A stretch of 20,023 bases of DNA from the NCBI GenBank assembly GCA_003162555.1, contig PMNQ01000149.1, forward strand, positions 250 through 20,272, given 5' to 3'. The notes below the pieces were generated by a model that had not been told where the DNA came from, searched no databases, and worked only from the letters and a program-made list of their open reading frames with translations. Positions 1 to 9,108 of this stretch are shown piece after piece. Position numbers and translations under genes: made by a program. This DNA is from Gammaproteobacteria bacterium. GTDB taxonomy: Bacteria > Pseudomonadota > Gammaproteobacteria > Steroidobacterales > Steroidobacteraceae. The first letter of the stretch is position 1. Every line of letters starts with the position of its first letter.

Positions 1-1014
1 TGGTACTTCGAGGTCTGGAACGAACCCAACATCGATTTCTGGAGCGGTGAACCGAAGCAGGCCACTTACTTCGAGCTCTACGACCACACCGCACGCGCGC
101 TCAAGGCTGTGAGCGCGCGATTGCGCGTAGGAGGCCCGGCCTCATCTTCGGCGCATTGGGTCGACGATTTCCTGCGTCACGCCGATGCGGAAGACGTGCC
201 GGTTGATTTTGTGTCCAGCCACGGCTACGCCGACGACAGCGTCGAGGATCTGTTCGGCACGCACGAAGACATTCCCGTCGACCAGCGTGTGTGCCGCGCG
301 ATTGCCAAAGTGCACGACCAGATTGCGAATTCTGCGTACCCGGGCCTGCCGCTCATGTGGACCGAGTGGAACGTGCCCTCCTTCGGTCACCTCAAGGCGC
401 GTGACTCTGCCTACGTCGGCGCTGGCCTGGCCGATGACATCGCGCAGTGCGACGGGCTGGTGGACGAGATGTCCTTCTGGACCTTCAGCGATGTGTTCGA
501 GGAAAACGGTCCCGGCCGCGAGCCCTTCACCGGTTCGTTCGGATTGATGGGACTCGATGGCATACGTAAGCCCAGTTACACCGCATTCGCCCTGCTTCAC
601 AAACTCGGTGATGAGCGTTTCGCGTCAAAGGATCCCGGCACGCTGGTGACACGGCGCAAGGATGGATCAATCGTGATCGCGCTGTGGAACCTGGTCGACC
701 CCGGCACGGCCGGCGGCGAGCGCGCGCGCGCGCTGAGCTTTCACGGCCTGCAACCGGGCGCGACGCTGCGCGTGACACGCATCGATGACCAGCACGCGAG
801 TTCGCTCGCGGTGTACGAATCCATGGGCCGGCCGCGCTACCCGAGCATGGCGCAGGTCGCAGAGCTCAATCTCGCCGCTGAATTGCCCACTGCGCGTACC
901 GTGACACTGCCAGCAGACAACACACTGCGGCTCGACCTCCCCCCGAATGGACTGGTGCTGCTGGAGACTGCGAGCGATCAGTCCAGGGCCAGACGCGCCA
1001 CCACCGGCAAGTGA
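1..1014 (+). CDS. GH39 family glycosidase (beta-xylosidase type), 5' end missing
   Basis: C-terminal 337 codons of a glycoside hydrolase that runs in from the left edge; the frame is open from base 1. The first residues read WYFEVWNEPN, the GH39 acid/base motif, with the catalytic Glu at codon 22-24. The expected nucleophile lies in MWTEWN, Glu at 364-366. Spacing and order fit retaining GH39 enzymes (clan GH-A barrel) such as xylan 1,4-beta-xylosidases. After the barrel, from about base 600, comes a beta-rich tail with SIVIALWNL and LVLLET, as in the accessory sandwich domain of GH39 proteins. The likely role is removal of xylose or related sugars from oligosaccharides; the signal peptide, if any, is outside the window. 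The last 37 bases overlap the opposing gene at 978-1835. Family assignment is firm, exact substrate is not. Confidence 0.85.
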   Translation, partial: WYFEVWNEPNIDFWSGEPKQATYFELYDHTARALKAVSARLRVGGPASSSAHWVDDFLRHADAEDVPVDFVSSHGYADDSVEDLFGTHEDIPVDQRVCRAIAKVHDQIANSAYPGLPLMWTEWNVPSFGHLKARDSAYVGAGLADDIAQCDGLVDEMSFWTFSDVFEENGPGREPFTGSFGLMGLDGIRKPSYTAFALLHKLGDERFASKDPGTLVTRRKDGSIVIALWNLVDPGTAGGERARALSFHGLQPGATLRVTRIDDQHASSLAVYESMGRPRYPSMAQVAELNLAAELPTARTVTLPADNTLRLDLPPNGLVLLETASDQSRARRATTGK

Positions 1015-1835
1015 TCGGAGGGAAAGCGGGCGTTATAGGAATCGGTCAGTGCGGCGTAGCGCAGCACCTGCCAGCGCGGTCCGAGAAATATGTAGTCGAT
1101 GCGGTCCTTGAGGGGCGCATCGAGCTTGAAATCGTTGAACGTGCCGACCGGTCCGTACGGCGGCGTCTGCGAAACCTGGCGCGCGTCGCGCAATACGGCC
1201 GACATGATGCCGATGGGTTCCGAGTCCGGCGTGGCGTTGAAATCACCGAGGCAGAGCACCGGACTGTCGCCGGCAATCTCGTGCATCTTGGGCAGCATCA
1301 GGTGTGCCGACTCGCGCCGCGCGATCACGCCCTGGTGATCGAAGTGCACGGAGAACACGAAGAACTCCTGTCTTGAATAGCGCTCGCGCAGCCTCGCCCA
1401 GCTGGAGATGCGATTGCAGCAGGTGGCGTCCCAGCCTTTGCCGGGCACTCCCGGCGTCTCGCTGAGCCAGAAGTCGCCGTTTGCCAGAAGCGCGAAACGC
1501 TCGGTGCGGTAGAAAATTGCCGAATGCTCGCCCGCGCGTTTGCCATCATCGCGCCCGACGCCCACGTAGGCGAATCCAGGCATCGCGGCCAGGTCTTCGA
1601 CCTGATCCATCAGCGCTTCCTGCGTGCCCAGCAGGTCGATCTGGTGATACGCGATCAACGCACGAACGTGATCTCTGCGCTCAGGCCATGCGTTGGGGCC
1701 GTCGTCAGCCGTATTCAGGCGCAGGTTGTAAGTGGCAGCGTTGAATTCCATGTGCGCATGCGCGGTTCCGCCCAGACAAGCCAACATGCCTGCGAGTACG
1801 AGGGCGCGGCTCCAAGTGTATGGTTTCCACAACAT
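978..1835 (-). CDS. Exported endonuclease/exonuclease/phosphatase-fold protein
   Basis: A 285-residue metal-dependent phosphodiesterase or nuclease-like protein of the EEP (DNase I-like) superfamily. The N-terminus is a signal peptide with a hydrophobic stretch at about residues 11-25 and AHA cleavage near residue 27, so it acts in the periplasm or outside. Family motifs in order: YNLR (36-39), TQEAL (71-75, metal-binding Glu), SVHFDH (162-167), GDFNA (197-201), RIDYIF (245-250) and terminal SDHLPV (273-278). All key positions are filled, so it should be active. Substrate is unknown; relatives act on DNA, phosphoinositides, sphingomyelin or other phosphoesters. The ATG follows a signal-peptide start and no earlier ATG fits. 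It diverges from TonB receptor 1 across a 101-base gap and its 3' end overlaps the GH39 gene. Confidence 0.87.
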   Translation of the reverse strand: MLWKPYTWSRALVLAGMLACLGGTAHAHMEFNAATYNLRLNTADDGPNAWPERRDHVRALIAYHQIDLLGTQEALMDQVEDLAAMPGFAYVGVGRDDGKRAGEHSAIFYRTERFALLANGDFWLSETPGVPGKGWDATCCNRISSWARLRERYSRQEFFVFSVHFDHQGVIARRESAHLMLPKMHEIAGDSPVLCLGDFNATPDSEPIGIMSAVLRDARQVSQTPPYGPVGTFNDFKLDAPLKDRIDYIFLGPRWQVLRYAALTDSYNARFPSDHLPVVARLALD

Positions 1836-1837
1836 GA

Positions 1838-1867
1838 TTGTTCTTGGCTTTGAATTTGCACCATAAT
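1838..1867 (+). promoter_or_regulatory. Candidate sigma70-type promoter for TonB receptor 1
   Basis: TTGTTC (1838-1843) and CATAAT (1862-1867) are separated by 18 bases, reading towards the receptor start at 1937. The same A/T core reads TATTAT on the other strand, so a second -10 could serve the opposing gene. GCGCC-TC-GGCGC (1869-1880) is a small inverted repeat just downstream. Judged by eye only. Confidence 0.35.
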
Positions 1868-1936
1868 AGCGCCTCGGCGCGATTACATGAATCCAACAAG
1901 CGCTGCCGCACGTGCAAGATCAATGGGGAGACAGAG

Positions 1937-4345
1937 ATGAAGAGCAACAAGAGTTTGCGTGGACTGCAATGGACCGCCGTGTCACTACTGCTGGGCTGGG
2001 GGGCCCAGGCTCAGCAAGCGACCGCGCCAGCCAAGGGCGTTGGGCTCGAAGAAATCGTCGTCACGGCGACCAAACGCGAGGCTTCGCTTCACGATGTGCC
2101 TTTCTCGGTCGCTGCGGTCACCGCCGATCAGATCCGCGCCAGCGGCGCCGGCAATGTCGTCGAACTGGCGCGCAACGTGGCCGGCCTCACGATCACCGAT
2201 CTGGGACCGGGCCAGAGCCAGATCGCGATCCGTGGCGTCAGCGCCGGACAGGTCATACGCGACCAGCCAGGCGTCAAGCCGCAGGTCGGCGTGTACCTGG
2301 ATGAAACGCCGATTTCGGTCGCCCTCTTCACGCCAGACCTCGACCTCTTCGACCTGGACCGCTTCGAAGTCCTGCGCGGCCCGCAGGGCACGCTGTTCGG
2401 TTCGGGCTCGATCGCGGGCACACTGCGCTACATCACCGCGCAACCGAAGCTCAACGTCACGGAAGGATCCTTTGAAGTGGGTGCTTCGACCGTGGCCAAT
2501 GGCGGCACTGGCGGCGACATCAAGGGCGCGATCAATCTGCCGGCCGGCAACACGACGGCTGTGCGCCTGGTGGGCTACCACGACGAGCTGCCCGGCTTCA
2601 TCACCGCTTACGGCCCGAACGGCAGCGTCGAGAAGGCCGCGAACAGCGGCACCAAGGACGGCGTCCGCCTCGCACTGACGTGGAAGCCGAATGACGCGCT
2701 GACCGTAACGCCGCGCCTGGTCTATCAGAAACTGAAGACCGACGGCTACCCGCGCATCGACGTATATAACATCCTCGCGAATCCCTACACGACGACGGAG
2801 CCGGCCATCAATCTCGGCGATCGCGGCCAGTACCGCAATTTCCGTGAAGGCATAGACGATGACTTCAAGCTCGGCGATCTCAAGCTCACCGCCGACGTCG
2901 GCGTTGCCACGCTGACCTCCGTGACCTCATACACCGACCGCAAGATTACTGTGCTGCGCGATGCGAGCCAGCTGACCGGCAGCGTGACCTACCAGTTCGG
3001 TGGCACCTCCGCCGACGTGCGCACAAACTCGCCGCTGTACGATCGCCACCATCTGAAGGCACTGAGCCAGGAATTGCGCCTCGCCTCGAATGGCAACGGC
3101 GCGCTGCAGTGGCTCGGCGGCATTTACTTCGAGCACCTCAAACGCGATTACGGCCAGGACCTGCCCACCCCGGGGTATGACGCCATCATCGAACGGCTCA
3201 CTAATAACAACCCGGGATACACAAGCGCCGCGAACGGCGCGCCGGCCGATACGCCCTTCTTCTCCGACCTGCACTACAACTTCACGCAGTACGCAGCCTT
3301 CGGGGAAATGACTTACAAGTTCAACAAGGTGACGTCGTTGACAGCCGGCGCGCGCTGGTTCCGGTTCGATGAAGACCGCACACTGTATTTCGGCGGTCTG
3401 TTCTCCGCTCCCACAGGTCCGACGCCGATCCCGGGTTCAACTTCGTCGAATGGCCTGGCGCCTCGCGCGATCCTGTCGTTCGAGACTTCTGACGACATCA
3501 AGATCAACGTGGAGGCCTCGCGCGGCTTCCGACTGGGTGGCATTAACGACCCATTGAACGCACCACTATGCGAAGCGCCCGATCTCGCCAGCTTCGGCGG
3601 GCACCCGGACTGGAAGGACGAGAAGGCATGGAACTACGAAGTCGGCGCCAAGATGCGCTTCAACGATCGACGCGTGACCTTCAACGTCGCCGCGTTCTAC
3701 TCCGACATCACCGACCTGCAGGTTCCTGCCGACGCCGGCAGCTGCTCCTCACGCGTGGTCTTCAACGTACCGAAGGCACGCAGCGAGGGCATTGAGGCCG
3801 AGCTGTTTGCACGTCCGAACGCGAACTGGGATTTCGGCCTCTCGGCCACCTACGCTGACGCCAAGCTGCAATCGTCCGTGCTTGACTCCGCCGGTGCGCC
3901 CATCGCCGGCATGGTCTCGGGTGCCCGCATGCCTACCGCGCCGAAGCTTCAGGCCGTGGCCAGTGTCGGCTTTACGTTGCCGGCAGCCTTCGCCAACAAG
4001 TGGGACTTCTACTCGAACTTGGTTGGCCAGTACGTCGGCGATTCGTACACGCAGATCGGCGACGAGGTGCCTGGGTTTGGTACCGTGAACGGCACAGCGT
4101 TTTTCCACTTCGGCAATCCGTCGGTCAACGGGTTCACGTTTGATCCAAAGCTCCCCGCGTACCAGATCGTCAACCTGCGCGCAGGAATCCGCGCTTCCGG
4201 CTGGGATGTCGGCGCCTACGTCAACAACGTGACGGACGAGATCGCCTACCTGTCACTCGATCGCGAGCGGGGCCGTCGCGCCCGTGTCGGCTTCCTGACC
4301 AATCAGCCGCGCACCTTCGGTGTGTCGATCCAGAGGAAGTTCTGA
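1937..4345 (+). CDS. TonB-dependent outer-membrane receptor 1
   Basis: An 802-residue outer-membrane, energy-coupled importer. The start is the ATG at 1937, preceded at good spacing by GGGGAG (1925-1930) and followed by a signal peptide ending AQA at residue 25; the frame is open to 1838 but the extra residues do not resemble a leader. TonB box LEEIVVTATKR lies at 37-47. The plug domain runs to about residue 170 and includes the typical LRGPQGTLFG (146-155). The rest is beta-barrel sequence ending in a terminal Phe (IQRKF), as outer-membrane barrels require. Length is usual for siderophore, sugar or xenobiotic receptors. The substrate cannot be read from sequence; the GH39 gene nearby hints at plant-derived oligosaccharides, but only weakly. 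A strong terminator follows, so it is probably transcribed alone. Confidence 0.93.
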   Translation: MKSNKSLRGLQWTAVSLLLGWGAQAQQATAPAKGVGLEEIVVTATKREASLHDVPFSVAAVTADQIRASGAGNVVELARNVAGLTITDLGPGQSQIAIRGVSAGQVIRDQPGVKPQVGVYLDETPISVALFTPDLDLFDLDRFEVLRGPQGTLFGSGSIAGTLRYITAQPKLNVTEGSFEVGASTVANGGTGGDIKGAINLPAGNTTAVRLVGYHDELPGFITAYGPNGSVEKAANSGTKDGVRLALTWKPNDALTVTPRLVYQKLKTDGYPRIDVYNILANPYTTTEPAINLGDRGQYRNFREGIDDDFKLGDLKLTADVGVATLTSVTSYTDRKITVLRDASQLTGSVTYQFGGTSADVRTNSPLYDRHHLKALSQELRLASNGNGALQWLGGIYFEHLKRDYGQDLPTPGYDAIIERLTNNNPGYTSAANGAPADTPFFSDLHYNFTQYAAFGEMTYKFNKVTSLTAGARWFRFDEDRTLYFGGLFSAPTGPTPIPGSTSSNGLAPRAILSFETSDDIKINVEASRGFRLGGINDPLNAPLCEAPDLASFGGHPDWKDEKAWNYEVGAKMRFNDRRVTFNVAAFYSDITDLQVPADAGSCSSRVVFNVPKARSEGIEAELFARPNANWDFGLSATYADAKLQSSVLDSAGAPIAGMVSGARMPTAPKLQAVASVGFTLPAAFANKWDFYSNLVGQYVGDSYTQIGDEVPGFGTVNGTAFFHFGNPSVNGFTFDPKLPAYQIVNLRAGIRASGWDVGAYVNNVTDEIAYLSLDRERGRRARVGFLTNQPRTFGVSIQRKF

Positions 4346-4377
4346 CCGATCACCGCTTTGCCGGACTGACGAAACAT

Positions 4378-4412
4378 GGGCCGCGCCTCACTCGGGGCGC
4401 GGCCCTTTTTTT
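4378..4412 (+). terminator. Intrinsic terminator after TonB receptor 1
   Basis: A perfect 10-bp stem, GGGCCGCGCC (4378-4387) with GGCGCGGCCC (4396-4405), an 8-base loop, then seven T (4406-4412). It begins 32 bases after the receptor stop and separates that gene from the transporter starting at 4442. There is no A-tract on the left side, so it acts rightward only. Confidence 0.93.
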
Positions 4413-4441
4413 GGCAACGTGCAATCTGGTAGCGTGAGCAC

Positions 4442-5803
4442 GTGAAGAAACCGGACTTCTGGTCCTCTGCGACTGCCTTCTACATCAGCGCGGTTGGCGC
4501 TGCGGTGGGCTTGGGCAGCATCTGGCGCTTTCCGTATCTGGCCGGCACCAGCGGCGGCGGCGCGTTCATCCTCATCTTCACGCTGGCGTTGCTGCTGATC
4601 GCGGTGCCGTTGCTGGTTGCGGAATTCGCTATTGGCCGGCAGGCCCGCTGCAATGCGCCGCGCGCGGCCGGCGTCGTGGCCGAACAATCCGGACTCTCGC
4701 GCCGCTGGAGCGCGATCGGTGTATTGGGAAGCATAGCCGCGTTCTGGATCGCCTCGTACTACACGGTCATCGCCGGCTGGGTGCTCGCCTACGCCTGGAA
4801 ATGCGCGCGCGGCCAGCTCGATCACCAGAGCCATGCGGCCGTCGCGGCGCTCCGTCAGGCGTTCCTCGCCGATCCGGTGCAGATGGCCGCGTGGCATCTG
4901 GCCTTTCTCGCCTGCGTGGCACTGGTATCGGCGCGCGGCGTAAACCGCGGCATCGAACTCGCGAACCGGATCCGCGCTCCGGCGCTGCTTATCCTGTTGT
5001 GCATACTCGTCGGCTACTCGCTGCAGGTCGGCGATGTGCGGCGGGGTCTCGAGTTTGCGTTCGGACTGCACTGGGCGCAGGTGTCGCCGCAGGTGGTGCT
5101 GGCGGCCATCGGCCAGGCGTTCTTTGCGACCGGCGTGGGCATGGCGATGATGATCGCCTACGGCCAGTACGTGTCCGCTGGTACCTCGCTGCTGCGCTCG
5201 GCCCTGATCGTCGCGGGCTCGATCCTGCTGGTCTCGTTGCTCGCTTCGCTGCTGGTGTTCCCGCTGGTGTTTCGCTACGGCATGAATCCCGCGCAGGGCA
5301 TCACACTGGTGTTCGACGTGTTGCCGACCGTGTTCGCGGAAATGCCCGGCGGTCGGCTGCTGGGTACGCTGTTCTTCGTATTGCTCGTGTTCGCAGCGTT
5401 CACGCCGACAATCGCGATCCTTGAACCGATCATTGCCTGGCTGATCGAGCGCTGGCACCTGATGCGCGGCGTCGCAGTCTTCACCACGGCAGTGGCTGCT
5501 TGGCTCCTCGGGCTCGCCTCGATGTTGTCATTTAACTTGTGGTCTCACCACTATCCACTTGATTTTGTTAGCCGTTATTCCGGACAAACAGTGTTCGACA
5601 TCAGCGACGATATTGCCTCGAACATGCTCCTGCCCGTGGGCGCGCTGCTGACGAGCGTGTTCGTCGGCTGGCTGGTAGCACGCCCGATCGTGGCGACGCA
5701 GATGCAGGAGAGTGGCGATAGCGCACGCACACTGTGCATCGCCCTGTTGCGTTACCTGTGCCCGATCGCGATCGCGATCGTTCTGGTCACGGCGCTGTTC
5801 TAA
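4442..5803 (+). CDS. Neurotransmitter:sodium symporter (NSS/SNF) family transporter
   Basis: A 453-residue inner-membrane transporter with about 11 hydrophobic segments. The NSS signature is in TM1: AAVGLGSIWRFPYLAG, followed by GTSGGGAF. TM6 carries GQAFFATGVGMA and TM8 AAFTPTIAILEP. Bacterial members (LeuT, MhsT, TnaT) take up amino acids with sodium; substrate here is unknown. Oddities, by recalled alignment with LeuT: the invariant Asn of GLGN (LeuT N27) is Ser26, the T254 position is Ala229, the N286 position in TM7 is about Ser260, and S355 is Pro. Sodium site 1 therefore looks altered. The start is GTG at 4442, chosen because the conserved N-terminus begins there; no clear ribosome-binding site is seen. 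It ends 5 bases from the convergent LOG gene. Confidence 0.88.
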   Translation: MKKPDFWSSATAFYISAVGAAVGLGSIWRFPYLAGTSGGGAFILIFTLALLLIAVPLLVAEFAIGRQARCNAPRAAGVVAEQSGLSRRWSAIGVLGSIAAFWIASYYTVIAGWVLAYAWKCARGQLDHQSHAAVAALRQAFLADPVQMAAWHLAFLACVALVSARGVNRGIELANRIRAPALLILLCILVGYSLQVGDVRRGLEFAFGLHWAQVSPQVVLAAIGQAFFATGVGMAMMIAYGQYVSAGTSLLRSALIVAGSILLVSLLASLLVFPLVFRYGMNPAQGITLVFDVLPTVFAEMPGGRLLGTLFFVLLVFAAFTPTIAILEPIIAWLIERWHLMRGVAVFTTAVAAWLLGLASMLSFNLWSHHYPLDFVSRYSGQTVFDISDDIASNMLLPVGALLTSVFVGWLVARPIVATQMQESGDSARTLCIALLRYLCPIAIAIVLVTALF

Positions 5804-5808
5804 AGCGT

Positions 5809-6930
<1,122 letters not shown>

Positions 6931-6941
6931 CGACAGGGGAT

Positions 6942-8294
6942 TTAATGTGCAGCGGGCAACGCGGCGGCTGCCGGCTGAATCCATGCGCTCAGAATCCTGC
7001 CGTCCGGCGCAATAAATATTCCGCACTGCATTGTGCCGTTGGCCAGCGTCACGTCATACACATCGAGGCCATCGGACTCCACGTGGTTGAGCGTGAGGGA
7101 TTTTATGGCGCCCAGTTTGCTGATGTCGGCTTGAATCATGGGCAACTGCTCCCGGGTGGCGTCGGCCAACTCAGTGGACATCAGGTCATAGTTGGGCGCA
7201 CCGCGCGCGAGTTCCTCGAGACTGCGCTTTAGTGCCTCGGCGCCGCCCGGCAAAGGCTTGCTGCGAAACTTCAGGAGATGTGCCTCTACAGACGGCTCTA
7301 CGTCGGCCTGTGTGCTCAGCCCGGCCTTGACCAAAGCCGCAGTGGCGCCGCCACTTTTCCCCACGATTTCCAGCATGACCGTTCGAAACGCCTGCTGCTC
7401 TTGCACCGTAACATCGGGCGCAACACCCGCGCCTTCCCAGCTGGTCTTTGTAACGGGGTTTTCCGCCCGCCCGCTGGGAATGAAGACGCCAAAGCGATCA
7501 TCGATCAGCATGTCGCCGCCGGGATTGGCTCCCCCTCCTGTCGTTTCACCAAACAACTTCGCCCGCTTCTGCACCTTCAGGTCATTGACGAACTCCTCGC
7601 CACCCGAAAAGGTCCGGCTACTCGTGAGCACGAACACGGGCTTCAGGTAGGTCGTCGCCACCGGCTTGGTCCAGAATTCCGTGGTGATGAAATCGTTCGT
7701 ACCGGGTTTGCGATAGATGAGATCGTTGATGTGCACCGGCGTTTTGGGATCGAAGAAGAAGCTGCAGAAGTAGGCCACGCTTTCAGGATTGCCGCCCCCG
7801 TTATCGCGCATGTCGATAATCAGCGCATCGGTGTTGGCCAGGTCCGCCATGGCCCGGTCCGCGACCCAATTGAATGGTCCCGGTGACGGAAAGCCCAGCA
7901 ACCTTATGTAGCCGATATTGCCTTTCAGGCGATCGACACGAGCAAAACCGGCGTTTGCTGCCGGCCGTGGCGGCATTTCTGACGGTCGCTCTGCGGTAAC
8001 CACTGCGAACACACGCATGTGCTTATCACGCGTCACGGACTGTAGATCCGTCGTCAGGCGACGCGCAAAGGCAATGCGATCTGTTATCGCGCCATAGTCC
8101 CCCGCTGCCAGTGCGTCAGAAATTTTGGCATTTGCCACTGCGGCACGGTCAGGAAAGACGTAGTTCGCCGCCAACAATGCGCCCAGCTTCTGGATTACCG
8201 CTTCCTTTTCGCTTTTATCCAGCGACCCTTCTTGCGCCATCGCGGGACCAAACACCAGTAGCGACATCAACAACTGGCGTGCGAAACGTTTCAT
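6942..8294 (-). CDS. Exported S41 family peptidase
   Basis: A 450-residue periplasmic serine protease of the C-terminal-processing/IRBP/tricorn group. The signal peptide ends AMA at residue 20. Residues about 25-110 match the helical N-terminal domain of IRBP-like S41 proteins, including DKHMRVF with His92. The catalytic domain has DMRDNGGG (161-168), TSSRTFSGGEEF with the presumed nucleophile Ser230, GETTGGGANPG (249-259) and the closing WEGAGVAPDV. There is no PDZ domain. The Lys used as base by CtpA-type enzymes (GxKTxGKG) is absent, as in IRBP/tricorn-like members, which use a different charge relay. A further domain of about 130 residues ends the protein; it may be a DUF3471-like region. 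It starts 33 bases after the stop of the AMP nucleosidase gene and is probably co-transcribed. Confidence 0.88.
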   Translation of the reverse strand: MKRFARQLLMSLLVFGPAMAQEGSLDKSEKEAVIQKLGALLAANYVFPDRAAVANAKISDALAAGDYGAITDRIAFARRLTTDLQSVTRDKHMRVFAVVTAERPSEMPPRPAANAGFARVDRLKGNIGYIRLLGFPSPGPFNWVADRAMADLANTDALIIDMRDNGGGNPESVAYFCSFFFDPKTPVHINDLIYRKPGTNDFITTEFWTKPVATTYLKPVFVLTSSRTFSGGEEFVNDLKVQKRAKLFGETTGGGANPGGDMLIDDRFGVFIPSGRAENPVTKTSWEGAGVAPDVTVQEQQAFRTVMLEIVGKSGGATAALVKAGLSTQADVEPSVEAHLLKFRSKPLPGGAEALKRSLEELARGAPNYDLMSTELADATREQLPMIQADISKLGAIKSLTLNHVESDGLDVYDVTLANGTMQCGIFIAPDGRILSAWIQPAAAALPAAH

Positions 8295-8327
8295 GCTGAT
8301 ATCGCCTGCAAGTTGCGCGGCAACGCT

Positions 8328-9104
8328 TTATTCGTCGAAGCGCAGGTGCTTGACGCTCTTGCCGTGGCGCCGGATCAGGCGCAGGGCCTCGATGCCGATC
8401 TGCACGTGTCGCTCGATGAAGGCGTCGGTCACGCGACGGTCCGAGGCTTCGGTCTTCACGCCCTCGGGCACCATCGGCTGGTCGCTCACCAGCAGCAGCG
8501 CGCCGGTGGGAATTGAATTCGCGAAGCCGGCCGCGAAGATGGTCGCGGTCTCCATGTCGATGGCCATCGAGCGTGTCTTGCGCAGATAGTCCTTGAACTC
8601 TTCGTCGTGTTCCCAGACGCGGCGATTGGTGGTGTAGACGGTGCCGGTCCAGTAATCACAGGCCAGGTCGCGGATGATGGTCGAGATCGCGCGCTGCAGG
8701 CTGAAGGCCGGTAGCGCGGGCACTTCCGGCAGCAGATAATCATTCGAGGTGCCCTCGCCGCGGATGGCAGCGATCGGCAGCACCAGGTCACCGAGCTGGT
8801 TCTTGCGCTTCAGGCCGCCACACTTGCCGAGGAACAGCACCGCTTTCGGCGCCACGGCCGACAGCAGATCCATCACGGTGGCCGCGTTGGCGCTCCCCAT
8901 GCCCATGTTGATCATGGTGATGCCATCGCCGGTGACATTGGGCATCGAGCGATCGCGTCCGACGATCGGCGCGTTGACGAGGCGCGCGAACACCTCCAGG
9001 TAATTATTGAAATTCGCCAGCAACACGTACGGGCCGAAATCAGCGAGCGCGGTGCCGGTGTAGCGCGGCAGCCAGTTGTCGACGATCTGCTTCTTGCTCT
9101 TCAT
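8328..9104 (-). CDS. amn: AMP nucleosidase, short form
   Basis: A 258-residue cytoplasmic enzyme of the nucleoside-phosphorylase (PNP/UDP) superfamily, expected to hydrolyse AMP to adenine and ribose 5-phosphate. Visible motifs: MGMGSANAATV (phosphate/ribose contact), FLGKCGGLK, GTVYTTNRRVWEHDEEF, AIDMETATIF (ribose-binding Met-Glu) and VSDQPMVPEG with the Asp that protonates the base. E. coli Amn is about 484 residues with an N-terminal regulatory half; this protein lacks it and matches the short AMN-like family (TIGR01721 type). ATG 9104 was preferred over the upstream in-frame start at 9158, which lies inside the previous gene. It begins 4 bases after the stop of the PLP-enzyme gene, so the two are almost certainly co-transcribed and probably translationally coupled. 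Confidence 0.88.
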   Translation of the reverse strand: MKSKKQIVDNWLPRYTGTALADFGPYVLLANFNNYLEVFARLVNAPIVGRDRSMPNVTGDGITMINMGMGSANAATVMDLLSAVAPKAVLFLGKCGGLKRKNQLGDLVLPIAAIRGEGTSNDYLLPEVPALPAFSLQRAISTIIRDLACDYWTGTVYTTNRRVWEHDEEFKDYLRKTRSMAIDMETATIFAAGFANSIPTGALLLVSDQPMVPEGVKTEASDRRVTDAFIERHVQIGIEALRLIRRHGKSVKHLRFDE

Positions 9105-9108
9105 GCAC

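Noticed and set aside
4388..5458. 356-codon minus-strand frame opposite the NSS transporter
   Set aside because: It is antisense to a transporter with clear signature motifs, starts inside it and runs into the terminator; composition is that of a shadow frame.
5763..5780. CGATCG-rich repeat containing two overlapping GCGATCGC octamers
   Set aside because: It encodes an Ile-Ala run at the end of the last transporter helix. GCGATCGC is notable in cyanobacteria, but a single cluster here is explained by codon repetition.
8312..8324. Small hairpin GTTGC-GCG-GCAAC between the AMP nucleosidase and S41 peptidase genes
   Set aside because: The stem has only 5 bp, the loop is tight and there is no T-run, so it is not a convincing terminator or regulatory element.
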